In this document: in pieces, positions 1-8,277 of the stretch
How positions within the stretch are numbered: the first letter of the stretch is position 1
Layout: each line of letters begins with the position of its first letter
Origin: Sphingomonas bisphenolicum
Lineage (GTDB): Bacteria; Pseudomonadota; Alphaproteobacteria; Sphingomonadales; Sphingomonadaceae
Length of the DNA: 64,000 bases
Direction: 5' to 3'
Assembly: GCF_024349785.1 (NCBI RefSeq)
Contig: NZ_AP018817.1
Span: forward strand, 1-64,000
Notes under the pieces: model-generated
What the model saw: the letters and a program-made list of their open reading frames with translations, nothing else
Told to the model about the DNA's origin: nothing
Database searches by the model: none
Translations under genes and position numbers: made by a program

Positions 1-11
1 CCCTAGCGCTG

Positions 12-728
12 CTACCGCCTGTTGGCCAGTACCTCGTTGATCGGTGTGGTGACGTCCCACTGGTCCTCGCTGCGCCGCTCGGCCGGAAAGGTGACGATCA
101 CCCGCGCATCGCCAAAGCCCATCGCGGCCAGCGGCGCACTCATGATCTTGCTCACCGCGCCGCGCCCATATTCACGCGCCTGCGCCATGCGTTCGGGCGA
201 GCGCGCCGACGCCTCCGCCCGCGCCTGCGCATGGACGGACACTTTCCGGCTGAGGGCCTCGCCCGCCGCCCGCGTCACGAACAGGCCGCTGGTGCGCACC
301 AGCGTCCGGCGCGCCTCGTCGACATTGGGCTTGTCCGGCGTCACATCGGGCGCATTGACGATCAGCGTGCGGCTCTTCTCGTTCCACTCCAGGTCGCGCG
401 CACTAAGCCCCGAAAGGTCGACGAAATAATCGACCGAATAGGGCATCTTCACCAGCTGATCGGATTTCAGCCAGCCAAAGCCGCGCACATCCTGCGCCGT
501 GCTCTGGACCGTGCCGTTCAGCCGCGACACGCGCAAATCGCTGGCGCCCGCGATCTTCTCCGCGATGATCTTCGTCACCGCCGACCCGTCATCCTCGACC
601 GCGACCACATAGTCGCGATCATAGCGCTGCCACCCGACCAGCATCGCCGCCCCCACGAACAGGATCAGCAGCGCGCCAAGGATCGGCCCGGCATAGCGTT
701 GCCATGGGCGCCTCAGCGCATCTGCCAT
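12..728 (-). CDS. DUF4230 domain-containing membrane-anchored protein
   Basis: 238-residue protein with one N-terminal membrane segment at about residues 14-34, followed by a soluble domain matching the DUF4230 layout. The mixed alpha/beta body contains a tract 'YFVDLSGLSARDLEW' and an Ala/Arg-rich helix near residues 160-195. Its function is not known for the family. I expect it to be anchored in the inner membrane with the soluble part outside the cytoplasm. The ATG at 728 lies inside the 3' end of the upstream MBL hydrolase gene (16-base overlap), so the two are probably co-transcribed with the hydrolase first. The stop codon is at 12-14, so the gene is complete although it sits at the window edge. 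Confidence 0.82.
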   Translation of the reverse strand: MADALRRPWQRYAGPILGALLILFVGAAMLVGWQRYDRDYVVAVEDDGSAVTKIIAEKIAGASDLRVSRLNGTVQSTAQDVRGFGWLKSDQLVKMPYSVDYFVDLSGLSARDLEWNEKSRTLIVNAPDVTPDKPNVDEARRTLVRTSGLFVTRAAGEALSRKVSVHAQARAEASARSPERMAQAREYGRGAVSKIMSAPLAAMGFGDARVIVTFPAERRSEDQWDVTTPINEVLANRR

Positions 729-1600
729 CGCCCATCCTCCAGCGGTGCGGCCAGCCCCCGGCCGTCCAGATCGATCAGATGCGCCAGCACCGATCGCCCC
801 GCCGCGCCATAGAGGCGCGGATCGACGCCCTTGTACATTTCAGCCACCATATCAGGGATCGCACTGTCGCCGTTGCGCGCCAGAAAGCGCAAAATCTGCC
901 CCTCGCGCTGCTTGCGATGGCCCATCATGCCGCGCACCAGCCGCTGCGGGTTTTCGATCGGCTCGCCATGGGCGGGATAATAGATACGGTCGTCCCGTTC
1001 CAGCAGCCGCTGCATCGATCGCATATAGGCGCTCATGTCGCCATCGGGCGGCGAGATCACGCTGGTCGACCAGCCCATCACATGGTCGCCGGTGAAGAGC
1101 ACATTCTCCTCCAGCAAGGCGAAGCAGAGATGGTTGGACGTATGCCCCGGCGTCGCCACCGCCTCCAGCGTCCAGCCCGGCCCGCTGACCTGCTCGCCAT
1201 CGGCCAGCACGCGATCGGGCCGATAATCCGCGTCGAAGGCGGCGTCCGCCCGCGGCCCGTCATCGTCCAGCGTCAGCGGCGCGCAGCCGATCACCGGCGC
1301 GCCGGTCATCGCGCTGAGCGGCCGCGCGGCCGGGCTATGGTCGCGATGGGTATGGGTGCATAATATCGCCACCACCGGGCGTCCGGCAATGGCCGCGGTC
1401 AGCGCGGCGAGATGATCGGGGTCCGCCGGGCCGGGATCGATCACCGCCACCGCATCCATGCCCACGACATAGGTCTGCGTGCCGGTATAGGTGAAGGGCG
1501 ACGGATTGGGCGCCAGCAACCGCGCCACCAGCGGAGACAGCGACATCAGGACGCCGGTCGGCAGGTCGGCCGGATCGAAAGGTGTTGCCATGCATCCCAT
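713..1600 (-). CDS. MBL-fold metallo-hydrolase (LACTB2-like)
   Basis: 295-residue metallo-beta-lactamase-fold hydrolase. The dinuclear zinc motif HTHRDH is at residues 83-88, followed by a downstream His in 'ATPGHTSN' and the Asp/His in 'FTGDHVMGW', which are the expected metal ligands. The C-terminal ~80 residues look like the small winged-helix domain found in LACTB2-type members after the catalytic domain. The substrate cannot be told from sequence; family members hydrolyse thioesters, RNA or lactones. An ATG three codons downstream (1591) is an equally plausible start because neither has a clear Shine-Dalgarno. It overlaps the DUF4230 gene by 16 bases and probably heads a two-gene operon. 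Confidence 0.9.
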   Translation of the reverse strand: MGCMATPFDPADLPTGVLMSLSPLVARLLAPNPSPFTYTGTQTYVVGMDAVAVIDPGPADPDHLAALTAAIAGRPVVAILCTHTHRDHSPAARPLSAMTGAPVIGCAPLTLDDDGPRADAAFDADYRPDRVLADGEQVSGPGWTLEAVATPGHTSNHLCFALLEENVLFTGDHVMGWSTSVISPPDGDMSAYMRSMQRLLERDDRIYYPAHGEPIENPQRLVRGMMGHRKQREGQILRFLARNGDSAIPDMVAEMYKGVDPRLYGAAGRSVLAHLIDLDGRGLAAPLEDGRWQMR

Positions 1601-1979
1601 GTGCCCATTTATGCGCGGATTTCAAGGGCGACTGCTAGGCAGCAGGTGAGACAGGCGCTTGGTCTGAAAGCCACCAGACATTGGAATGGATTACACCGTC
1701 ATCCCGGGCTTGACCCGGGATCCCGCTTCTTCATTTCCTTCGCTTACTCAGTAGCTTGAAGAATAGCGGGATCCCGGCTCAAGGCCGGGATGACGAAATG
1801 ACGAATGACCGCAACCCACCCATTAATCTGTCCTACCGATCCCTGCTCTGGTAAACACGACGCATGTCCATCACGCGCATCTCTGCTTTCCAGCTCACCT
1901 CGCAACAATATGTCCAACGCCTGTTCCAAAATGTCGAAACCGGCGGGAAATGTGCGAAGTTAAGTGCGGCGTCTCCGAA
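1601..1979. other. intergenic region with repeat
   Basis: About 380 bases between the divergent MBL hydrolase and xerC genes. It contains the palindromic repeat at 1697-1795. The rest shows no convincing ORF or RNA gene. It must hold the promoters of both flanking genes, but I cannot pick out reliable -35/-10 elements. Confidence 0.6.
1697..1795. repeat. dispersed palindromic repeat, long form
   Basis: Two 30-base arms at 1697-1726 and 1766-1795 are inverted copies differing at only two positions, separated by a 39-base spacer. Each arm is itself partly palindromic (CGTCATCCCGGG...). This is the longest member of a family seen again at 3849-3933, inside fdsB near 16646, and as short hairpins at 42816 and 51911. 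Confidence 0.85.
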
Positions 1980-2870
1980 ATGACCCCCGCCCTTTCCGAA
2001 CGCTGGCGCCAGCATCTCGCGCTCGACCGTCGGCGCTCCGTCCACACCGTCCGCGCCTATGTCGCCACCGCCGAGCGGCTGATCGCCTTCCTCGAACAGC
2101 ATCGCGGCGAAGGCGTCAGCCCCGCCACGCTCGCGCACATCGATCAGGCCGAACTGCGCGCCTTCCTCGCCAGCCGGCGGACGGACGGCATCGGCAATCT
2201 CTCCGCCGCCCGCGAACTCTCCGCCGTGCGCGGCTTCCTCAGGTTCGTCGGTGGCGACGACGCCCGCGTGCCGCTGCTCAAGGGGCCGAGGGTCAAGCGC
2301 GGCCTCCCCCGCCCCATCTCTCCCGACGAAGCCGTCGCGCTGGCGCAGGACATCGCCGAGACGGCCCGCGAAGGCTGGATCGGCGCGCGCGACTGGGCGG
2401 TGCTGCTGCTGCTCTATGGCGCAGGCCTGCGCATCGGCGAGGCGATGGGCCTGCATGGCGACATATTGCCGCTGGGCGACACGCTGCGCGTCACCGGCAA
2501 GCGGGGCAAGACCCGCATCGTGCCCCTGCTGCCGCAGGTGCGCGCCGCGATCGACGCCTATGTCGACGCCTGCCCCTATCCGCCCGCCCGCGACCAGCCG
2601 CTGTTCCGCGGCGCGCGCGGCGGGCCGCTTTCCCCCGCGCTCATCCGCCGCGCGGTGCAGGGCGCGCGAGGGCGGCTGGGCCTGTCGGACCGGACGACGC
2701 CCCACGCGCTGCGCCACAGTTTCGCCACCCACCTGCTGGGCCGCGGCGCGGACCTGCGCTCCTTGCAGGAGCTATTGGGCCATGCCAGCCTGTCCTCGAC
2801 GCAGGTCTACACCCAGGTCGATGCCGCGCACCTGCTCGACATCTATCGCAACGCCCATCCCAGGGCGTGA
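1980..2870 (+). CDS. xerC: tyrosine site-specific recombinase XerC
   Basis: 296-residue tyrosine recombinase. It has an N-terminal SAM-like DNA-binding domain (residues 1-90) with the typical 'R..S..TV.AY' core and a C-terminal catalytic domain. Catalytic residues are visible in order: the first Arg in 'YGAGLRIGEAMGL', the Lys in 'TGKRGKTR', HALRHSFATHLL (His-x-x-Arg), the second His in 'LLGHASLSSTQ', and the Tyr nucleophile in 'TQVYTQV'. XerC with XerD resolves chromosome dimers at dif. An in-frame ATG at 1950 would add ten residues (MCEVKCGVSE). I prefer 1980 because the family usually starts close to this point, but 1950 has a GGCGGG just upstream and cannot be excluded. Confidence 0.92.
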   Translation: MTPALSERWRQHLALDRRRSVHTVRAYVATAERLIAFLEQHRGEGVSPATLAHIDQAELRAFLASRRTDGIGNLSAARELSAVRGFLRFVGGDDARVPLLKGPRVKRGLPRPISPDEAVALAQDIAETAREGWIGARDWAVLLLLYGAGLRIGEAMGLHGDILPLGDTLRVTGKRGKTRIVPLLPQVRAAIDAYVDACPYPPARDQPLFRGARGGPLSPALIRRAVQGARGRLGLSDRTTPHALRHSFATHLLGRGADLRSLQELLGHASLSSTQVYTQVDAAHLLDIYRNAHPRA

Positions 2871-2937
2871 AAGGGCCACGATAGCGCCGCATTTCCCGAC
2901 CAGCCTGCATCGCTTCTCCATGGCGAGGGAAAATGCG

Positions 2938-3228
2938 ATGATGCTGCGTCTGGTCCTGGCATTGCAGAGCGTCGGCGCCACCGACATTCCGCCCGACTTC
3001 GACCTGAAGCGGGTCAAGCCTTCGCCCAACACCAATGCCATCATCGTCACCGCCCGCAAGCCGAGCCAGCGGGTCGATCGCGAACCGCTGAGCATCGAGC
3101 CGCCGCTCGGTCGGGCGGAGATCGGCCTGTTCGGCGACGTGAAGGCGAACCTCCATGTCGAAAGCCAGGGCTTCGGCAACGGCACCACCTCCCAGCGGGT
3201 GATGGTGGGGGTGAAGATTCCGTTCTGA
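2938..3228 (+). CDS. small hypothetical protein, possibly secreted
   Basis: 96-residue protein I do not recognise. The start at 2938 is chosen because GAGGGAAA lies at a good distance upstream; an in-frame ATG at 2920 lacks such a site. The N-terminus is short and hydrophobic (MMLRLVLALQSVGA), like a brief signal sequence. The middle has 'NAIIVTARKPSQR' and the C-terminus ends in beta-like 'SQRVMVGVKIPF', reminiscent of the final strand of outer-membrane or secreted beta proteins. It follows xerC by 67 bases and its stop lies three bases from the stop of the convergent dedA gene. Function unknown. Confidence 0.6.
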   Translation: MMLRLVLALQSVGATDIPPDFDLKRVKPSPNTNAIIVTARKPSQRVDREPLSIEPPLGRAEIGLFGDVKANLHVESQGFGNGTTSQRVMVGVKIPF

Positions 3229-3231
3229 ACC

Positions 3232-3846
3232 TCAGCCCTTGGGCCGCCAGGTCGCGAGCCGCCAGAGATAGAGGATCACCGCGCCCACCACGCAGGCGGT
3301 CGCCACCGGGCCGATATAATGGTCGATGTCCCGGAAATTCTGCCCCAGCACATAGCCGGCATAAGCCAGGATGACATTCCAGATCAGCGCCCCGCCCATC
3401 GTCCACAACAGGAAGCGGACATGCCCCATGCGGAACAGCCCCGCGGGCAGCGATATCATCGTGCGGAAGGCGGGCATGAAACGAAAGACGAAGACGACGA
3501 TCTGGCCATATTTGCCGAACAGTCGGTCGAGCGCCTCGACATCGCGCCACTCCAGCGTCGCCCAGCGGCCGAAGCGATCGACCAAGGGTTTCAGACGCTC
3601 GAAGCCCAGCACATGGCCGACCAGATACCAGAAATAATTGCCGATCGTGGTGCCGATCGTGCCGGCCAGCAGCAGCCAGCCCATGTCCATCCGCCCCTGC
3701 CCGACGCGGATGCCGCCAATCCCCATGATGAGTTCGGACGGGATCGGCGGAAAGACATTTTCCAGGATCATCAGGAAGAAGATGCCCCAATAGCCGCCCG
3801 CATCGATCAGGCGGAGAACCCAGTCGGTCATCCTCGATATATCCAC
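3232..3846 (-). CDS. DedA family inner-membrane protein
   Basis: 204-residue DedA (SNARE-associated/VTT domain) protein with about five hydrophobic segments. Family signatures are the N-terminal 'ENVFPPIPSELIMGIGG' re-entrant region and the Arg-containing 'VFRFMPAFRTMISLPAG' motif. DedA proteins act in undecaprenyl-phosphate or phospholipid translocation and proton-dependent membrane homeostasis. The listed start is GTG at 3846, with GGGA seven bases upstream, inside a palindromic repeat. An internal ATG at 3831 (MTDWVLR...) is a reasonable alternative. It lies last in the same-strand series rsmI-yraN-gshB-dedA but is separated from gshB by the repeat at 3849-3933. Confidence 0.9.
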   Translation of the reverse strand: MDISRMTDWVLRLIDAGGYWGIFFLMILENVFPPIPSELIMGIGGIRVGQGRMDMGWLLLAGTIGTTIGNYFWYLVGHVLGFERLKPLVDRFGRWATLEWRDVEALDRLFGKYGQIVVFVFRFMPAFRTMISLPAGLFRMGHVRFLLWTMGGALIWNVILAYAGYVLGQNFRDIDHYIGPVATACVVGAVILYLWRLATWRPKG

Positions 3847-3848
3847 GC

Positions 3849-3933
3849 CGTCATCCCAGCGCCGGCTGGGATCTCACTTTTCTGATCAACGCTCCAGGAA
3901 GAAGAGAGATGCCAGCCTGCGCCAGCAGGACGA
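3849..3933. repeat. dispersed palindromic repeat copy
   Basis: Imperfect inverted repeat between dedA and gshB. The left arm starts CGTCATCCCAGCGCCGGC at 3849 and the right arm (about 3905-3933) reads GAGATGCCAGCCTGCGCCAG. It is the same family as the element at 1697-1795. Confidence 0.7.
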
Positions 3934-3948
3934 AAATAAGGCATCCCA

Positions 3949-4922
3949 TCAAGCCGCCGCCCGCGCCGCCAGCCGGGCGTCTATCGCGTCCCAGATCAGG
4001 CCGCCGGTGTCGGTGCCGTCGAACGCGTCGATCGACACGATGCCGGTCGGCGAGGTGACGTTGATCTCGGTCAGCCACTCGCCACCGATCACGTCGATGC
4101 CCACGAACAGCAGCCCGCGGGCCTTGAGTTCCGGCCCCATGGCCGCGCAGATTTCGCGCTCCCTGTCGGTCAGCTCCGTCTTCGCCGCCGATCCGCCCAC
4201 GGCCAGGTTCGAGCGAATCTCGCCCGCACCCGGAATACGGTTGACCGCACCCGCGACCTCGCCGTCGATCAGCACGATGCGCTTGTCGCCCTGCGCGACG
4301 CCGGGAATGAAGGCTTGCACCATGAACGGCTCGACCCAGGACGCGTTGAACAATTCCACCAGTGACGACAGGTTCGCGCCGTTGCTGCCGACGTGGAACA
4401 CGGCCACGCCGCCATTGCCGTACAGCGGCTTGACCACGATCTCGCCATGCTCCGCCAGGAAGCTCTTCACCTGCGCCAGATCGCGGGTGATCATCGTGGG
4501 CGGCATGAAGCGCGCATAATCGAGCACGAACAGCTTTTCGGGTGCATTGCGGACGCTGGCCGGGTCGTTCACCACCAGCGTTTCCGCCTGCACCCGCTCC
4601 AGCAAATGGGTGGCCGTGATGTAGCTGAGGTCAAAGGGCGGATCCTGCCGCATCCACACGACATCGACGTCGCGGCCCAGGTCCAGCAACTCCGGTTCTC
4701 CGAAGGCGAAATGATCGCCCTGCACCTTCTGCACCTTGACCGGGCGCGCCTTGGCCAGCACCCGGCCATCGCGGAAGGTCAGGTCCGGCGCCAGATAATG
4801 ATAGAGCCGATGCCCCCGCGCCTGCGCCGCCAGCATGATGTGGAAGGTCGAATCCCCCCGATCTTGATGCCCTCCATCGGGTCCATCTGCACGGCGACGG
4901 TCAGGGGGTTGAGTTCGGTCAT
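3949..4922 (-). CDS. gshB: glutathione synthetase with apparent N-terminal frameshift
   Basis: ATP-grasp glutathione synthetase, which joins gamma-glutamylcysteine and glycine in the cytoplasm. Motifs present include 'VVWMRQDPPFD', 'VVKPLYGNGGVAVF' (ATP grasp) and 'EINVTSPTGI' near the C-terminus. Translation from ATG 4922, which has AAGGGA nine bases upstream, gives the expected N-terminus 'VAVQMDPMEGIKIGG'. The frame then breaks at a run of six G (minus strand) at 4854-4859. One more G would restore 'GGDSTFHIMLAAQARG' and continue the full frame to 3949. The intact downstream frame begins only at ATG 4836 and lacks the first ~29 residues. This is either a homopolymer sequencing error or a real mutation. 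Confidence 0.85.
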
Positions 4923-4940
4923 GCGCGTCATTCCCTTAAA

Positions 4941-5044
4941 CCGTTCGGTTCGAGCAGCTTCGAGCTTGTCGAGAAGCGCCCGTCGAGAACCCTTTCTCGA
5001 CTGCGGTTCTCAGCTTCGCTCGAACCTCCGCTCGACACGAACGG
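4941..5044. repeat. inverted repeat of the TCGAG-rich family
   Basis: Region between yraN and gshB rich in TTCGAGC/GCTCGAA and TCGAGAA/TTCTCGA units, starting CCGTTCGGTTCGAGC and ending CTCGACACGAACGG. The ends are inverted relative to each other and the same design occurs at 56650-56723. It separates gshB from the upstream yraN gene. Confidence 0.65.
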
Positions 5045-5066
5045 GATTGATGGATGGGGCGGGCCT

Positions 5067-5420
5067 TCACCCCCCATGCCAGACATTGGCCAGATGGCGC
5101 GGCGCACGCCCCGGCGCAAGGAGGATGACGTCGATTCGCATGTCGTCCCCCGGTTTCGCCAGTTCGTGCCACAATATTTCCGCCGCCTTCGCCACTCGCG
5201 CCAGCCGCCGCTCGTCGATCGCCAGGTCCAGTTCCGCCGCGCTGCCCCGCGCCTTCACCTCGACGAAGGCCAGCATCGCGCCCCGCCGCGCGACCAGATC
5301 GACCTCGCCCGCCGCCGTGCGCATCCGGCGACCCACGATCTGCCAGCCCTTCAGCCGCAGCCACCAGGCGGCGATGCGTTCGGCCTGCCGCCCGCGCTTC
5401 TCCGCCGCCGCTCTCGTCAC
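5067..5420 (-). CDS. YraN family (UPF0102) protein
   Basis: 117-residue UPF0102/YraN protein with a restriction-endonuclease-like fold. It has the family hallmarks 'GEVDLVARRGAMLAFVEVKAR' (an E...D...ExK nuclease-like core) and 'RIDVILL'. Its biological role is unsettled; it is usually found next to rsmI, as here. The start is GTG 5420, overlapping the rsmI stop as GTGA, so the pair is translationally coupled. Confidence 0.88.
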   Translation of the reverse strand: MTRAAAEKRGRQAERIAAWWLRLKGWQIVGRRMRTAAGEVDLVARRGAMLAFVEVKARGSAAELDLAIDERRLARVAKAAEILWHELAKPGDDMRIDVILLAPGRAPRHLANVWHGG

Positions 5421-6259
5421 CCCTTCAATTCCGTCGCCCGGTCATAGAGCGTCCGCCGGTCCAGCCCCAATTTCTTCGCGACCTCGCCCGCCGCCTTGGA
5501 CACCGACAGCCGGGTCAGCGCCTCCCGCAACGCCGCGTCGGCGTCCTCCGCGCTGGCGGGCGGCGCTTCGCCCGGCGGGCCGACGGTGACGACGATCTCG
5601 CCCTTGGGCGGCGCATCGGCATAGCGGGCGGACAGTTCGGACAGCGTACCGCAGGCGGTTTCCTCGAACGTCTTGCTGATCTCGCGACTCACCGCCGCCT
5701 CGCGATCGCCCAGATGCGCGGCCATGGCCGACAGGCTTTCCGACAGGCGCGGCCCGCTTTCGTAGAAGACCAACGTCGCGCGCACGGCCGCCACCTCGTC
5801 CAGCGTATCGCCCCGTGCCTTCGCCTTGCTCGGTAAAAAGCCCATGAACAGGAAACGGTCGGTCGGCAGCCCCGACAGGGTCAGCGCCGCGATCGCTGCG
5901 CTCGGCCCCGGCAGGGTCGTGATCCGCCGCCTCGCCGCCCGCGCGTCGCGCACCAGCTTGTAGCCCGGATCAGAAATCAGCGGCGTCCCCGCGTCCGACA
6001 GCAAGGCCACCGATTCGCCCGCCATCCGTTCGACCAGCCGCTGGCGGACATTTTCGGCGCTATGGTCGTGATAGGGGACCATGGGCCGGTCCGATCCGGC
6101 ATGGCGCAGCAAGCGTGCGCTCACCCGTGTATCTTCCACGGCGACCACATCGGCCAGTCGCAGGACTTCCGCCCCACGCGGCGTAAGGTCACCAAGGTTG
6201 CCGATCGGCCCCGCAACGATATAAAGCCCAGGCTCTAGCCCAGAATGTTGAGTTTCCAT
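5417..6259 (-). CDS. rsmI: 16S rRNA (cytidine-1402 2'-O)-methyltransferase RsmI
   Basis: 280-residue tetrapyrrole-methylase-fold enzyme that methylates the 2'-O of C1402 in the 16S rRNA decoding site. Signatures are 'VAGPIGNLGDLTPRG', 'VAVEDTRVSARLL', the SAM-binding 'SDAGTPLISDPGYKLV' and 'LPGPSAAIAALTLSGL'. The C-terminus has a helical RsmI tail ending in 'LGLDRRTLYDRATELKG'. I chose ATG 6259 (METQHSGLEPG) rather than the upstream ATG 6301, because the latter would overlap the divergent lppC gene. It overlaps yraN by four bases downstream and is divergent from lppC with a gap of only 11 bases, so their promoters must overlap each other or the coding sequences. Confidence 0.94.
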   Translation of the reverse strand: METQHSGLEPGLYIVAGPIGNLGDLTPRGAEVLRLADVVAVEDTRVSARLLRHAGSDRPMVPYHDHSAENVRQRLVERMAGESVALLSDAGTPLISDPGYKLVRDARAARRRITTLPGPSAAIAALTLSGLPTDRFLFMGFLPSKAKARGDTLDEVAAVRATLVFYESGPRLSESLSAMAAHLGDREAAVSREISKTFEETACGTLSELSARYADAPPKGEIVVTVGPPGEAPPASAEDADAALREALTRLSVSKAAGEVAKKLGLDRRTLYDRATELKG

Positions 6260-6270
6260 AAGGACGCCAG

Positions 6271-7476
6271 ATGACAGAGACGGATGCCCCCCGGCAAGCA
6301 AATGTGTTCGCTGCCGTGAAGCGCGGCGCGCGTTGCGCCTTCATGGGGGCGGCCCTGTTCCTCGCCGCCTGTCAATCGATCGTGCCGAAGGGGCCGGCGC
6401 CCACCACCCCCACCCGCCCGACCCAGCCGACCGGGCCGGAGGTCGTGCAGGGCCTGCCGACCGACGCCACCCGCCATCGCGTCGCGCTGCTCGTGCCGAT
6501 GAGCGGCCCCAATGCGGGCGTCGGCCAATCGATCGCCAACGCCACCACGCTGGCGCTGATGGACACCCGGACCGACAAGGTCCGGATCACCACCTATGAC
6601 ACCGCGCTCGGCGCGGCGGCGGCGGTGAACAGGGCGTTGGCCGATGGCAACCGCCTGATCCTGGGGCCGTTGCTGGCGGAGGACGCCCGCGTGATCGGAC
6701 CGATCGCCGCGCGCGCCAATGTGCCGGTCATCAGCTTCTCCAACGACGCCAGCATCGCGGGCAGCGGCGTCTATGTGCTGGGCTACAACACCGCCCAGTC
6801 GATCGACCGCGTCGTCGACTTCGCCAAGGGCAAGGGCCTGTCGCGCTTCGGCGCGCTGGTGCCGCGCGGCACCTATGGCGAACGGGCGGGCAATGCATTG
6901 CTGCGCGCGGTCGAGCAGGCCGGCGGCACCGTCGTCTCCATGCAGACGTTCGACCGGACTCCTGCCTCCATCACCGCTGCGGTCAGGAAATTGCAGGCCT
7001 CCTCCAGCTATGATGCGCTGCTGATCGCCGACAGCGGCCGCGTCGCACTCCAGGTCGCGCCGATCGTGCGGAAGAATGGCGGCGTCACCGCGCGGCTGCT
7101 CGGCACCGAATTATGGAATACGGAAGGCACGCTGGCCGCCAGCCCCGTGCTGCGTGGCGCCTGGTTCGCCAGTGTCTCCGACACGCTCTACCGCCAGCTC
7201 GCGACCAAATATCGCGCCCGCTACGGCGCATCCCCCTTCCGCCTGTCCTCGCTCGGCTATGATTCGGTGCTGCTGACGGTGCGGATCGCGCAGGACTGGA
7301 AGCCCGGATCGCCCTTCCCCGCCGCGCGGCTGCGCGACGCAGGCGGCTTTTCCGGCATCGACGGCGCCTTCCGCTTCAACCGCGCCGGCGTCGCCGAACG
7401 CGCGCTGGAAGTCAGCGAAGTCGGCGCCGGCGCCATCACCGTGGCCGATCCGGCCCCACGCGGCTTCGGCGAGTAA
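6271..7476 (+). CDS. penicillin-binding protein activator (LpoA/LppC-like lipoprotein)
   Basis: 401-residue lipoprotein with a lipobox 'LAAC' (Cys34) and a periplasmic-binding-protein-like fold of the LppC family. The visible pattern is 'RVALLVPMSGPNAGVGQSIANA' at the first strand and a second 'GLSRFGALVPRGTYGERAG' strand. LpoA-type proteins sit in the outer membrane and stimulate peptidoglycan synthases from outside. The enterobacterial TPR domain is absent, as usual in alphaproteobacteria, so the partner is inferred. It is divergent from rsmI, an arrangement common across proteobacteria. AAGGA precedes the ATG at 6271. Confidence 0.85.
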   Translation: MTETDAPRQANVFAAVKRGARCAFMGAALFLAACQSIVPKGPAPTTPTRPTQPTGPEVVQGLPTDATRHRVALLVPMSGPNAGVGQSIANATTLALMDTRTDKVRITTYDTALGAAAAVNRALADGNRLILGPLLAEDARVIGPIAARANVPVISFSNDASIAGSGVYVLGYNTAQSIDRVVDFAKGKGLSRFGALVPRGTYGERAGNALLRAVEQAGGTVVSMQTFDRTPASITAAVRKLQASSSYDALLIADSGRVALQVAPIVRKNGGVTARLLGTELWNTEGTLAASPVLRGAWFASVSDTLYRQLATKYRARYGASPFRLSSLGYDSVLLTVRIAQDWKPGSPFPAARLRDAGGFSGIDGAFRFNRAGVAERALEVSEVGAGAITVADPAPRGFGE

Positions 7477-7500
7477 TTCCGCCCCTGCCGGCGGGGTGGA

Positions 7501-8277
7501 TCAGGACACCCGCCCCACCGGCAGGATCAGCGGCGCGTCGCCGTCCCGCTCGATCCGCGCCGTCACGCCATAGACCCGCGCCAGCGCATCCGCCGTCAGC
7601 ACGTCCATCGGCGCGCCATCGGCCACCAGCGCCCCGCCGTCCATCAGCAGCAGCCGGTCGCAATAGCGCGCCGCCATGCCGAGGTCGTGCAGCACCGTCA
7701 CCACCAGCGCCCCGCCGCGCGCCTCGCCGCGCAGCAGGTCCATGACGTCGATCTGATGTCCAGGATCGAGCGCCGCCAGCGGCTCGTCCGCGATCAGCCC
7801 GCGCGCGCCCACCGCCAGCGCCCGCGCCAGCAGCACCCGCGCCCGCTCGCCGCCCGACAATTCGGTCGCGACCCGGCCTTTCAGGTGCAGCACGTCGGCC
7901 CGCGCCATCGCCGCCTCGATCGCCGCTTCGTCCTCTTCCGACAGGCGTGACAGCGGCCCCAGATGCGGCAGCCGCCCCAGCGCCACCAGCCGCTCGACGC
8001 TGAGCGGCCAGTGCAGCGTCTGGCCCTGCGGCAGATAGGCGACGGCACGCGCGATCGTCTGCCGGTCGAGCCGCTTCCCGTCCTGCCCATCGATCAGCAC
8101 TCGCCCCGCCTGCGGCGACACCAGTCCCAGCAACGCACGGATCAACGTCGATTTGCCCGCGCCATTGGGACCGACCACGCCGACCAGCGCGCCCGGTTCC
8201 AGCGTCACGTCCACATCGCGCACCGCCGCGTGGCGACCCAGCCGCACCGTCAGCCCCTGCGCCGATATCGTCACCAT
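7501..8277 (-). CDS. btuD: vitamin B12 ABC transporter ATP-binding protein
   Basis: 258-residue ABC ATPase. Walker A 'GPNGAGKST', signature 'LSGGERARVLLARALAVG', Walker B 'GLIADEPLAALD' and switch His in 'VLHDLG' are all present. It is of the FecE/BtuD/HmuV type that powers metal-chelate import. The B12 assignment rests on its neighbours: the permease (overlapping by 7 bases), a binding protein, and a riboswitch-controlled BtuB receptor. It is last in a two-gene minus-strand unit btuC-btuD and ends 24 bases from the convergent lppC stop. Confidence 0.88.
   Translation of the reverse strand: MVTISAQGLTVRLGRHAAVRDVDVTLEPGALVGVVGPNGAGKSTLIRALLGLVSPQAGRVLIDGQDGKRLDRQTIARAVAYLPQGQTLHWPLSVERLVALGRLPHLGPLSRLSEEDEAAIEAAMARADVLHLKGRVATELSGGERARVLLARALAVGARGLIADEPLAALDPGHQIDVMDLLRGEARGGALVVTVLHDLGMAARYCDRLLLMDGGALVADGAPMDVLTADALARVYGVTARIERDGDAPLILPVGRVS

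Noticed and set aside
2251..2937. Extension of the small protein at 2938 back to 2251
   Set aside because: This part is a shadow of xerC; the true start is near 2938 with its own ribosome site.
7477..7500. Hairpin between lppC and btuD as a terminator
   Set aside because: CCCCTGCCGGCGGGG can fold weakly but has a short stem and no T-tract, so it was not annotated.
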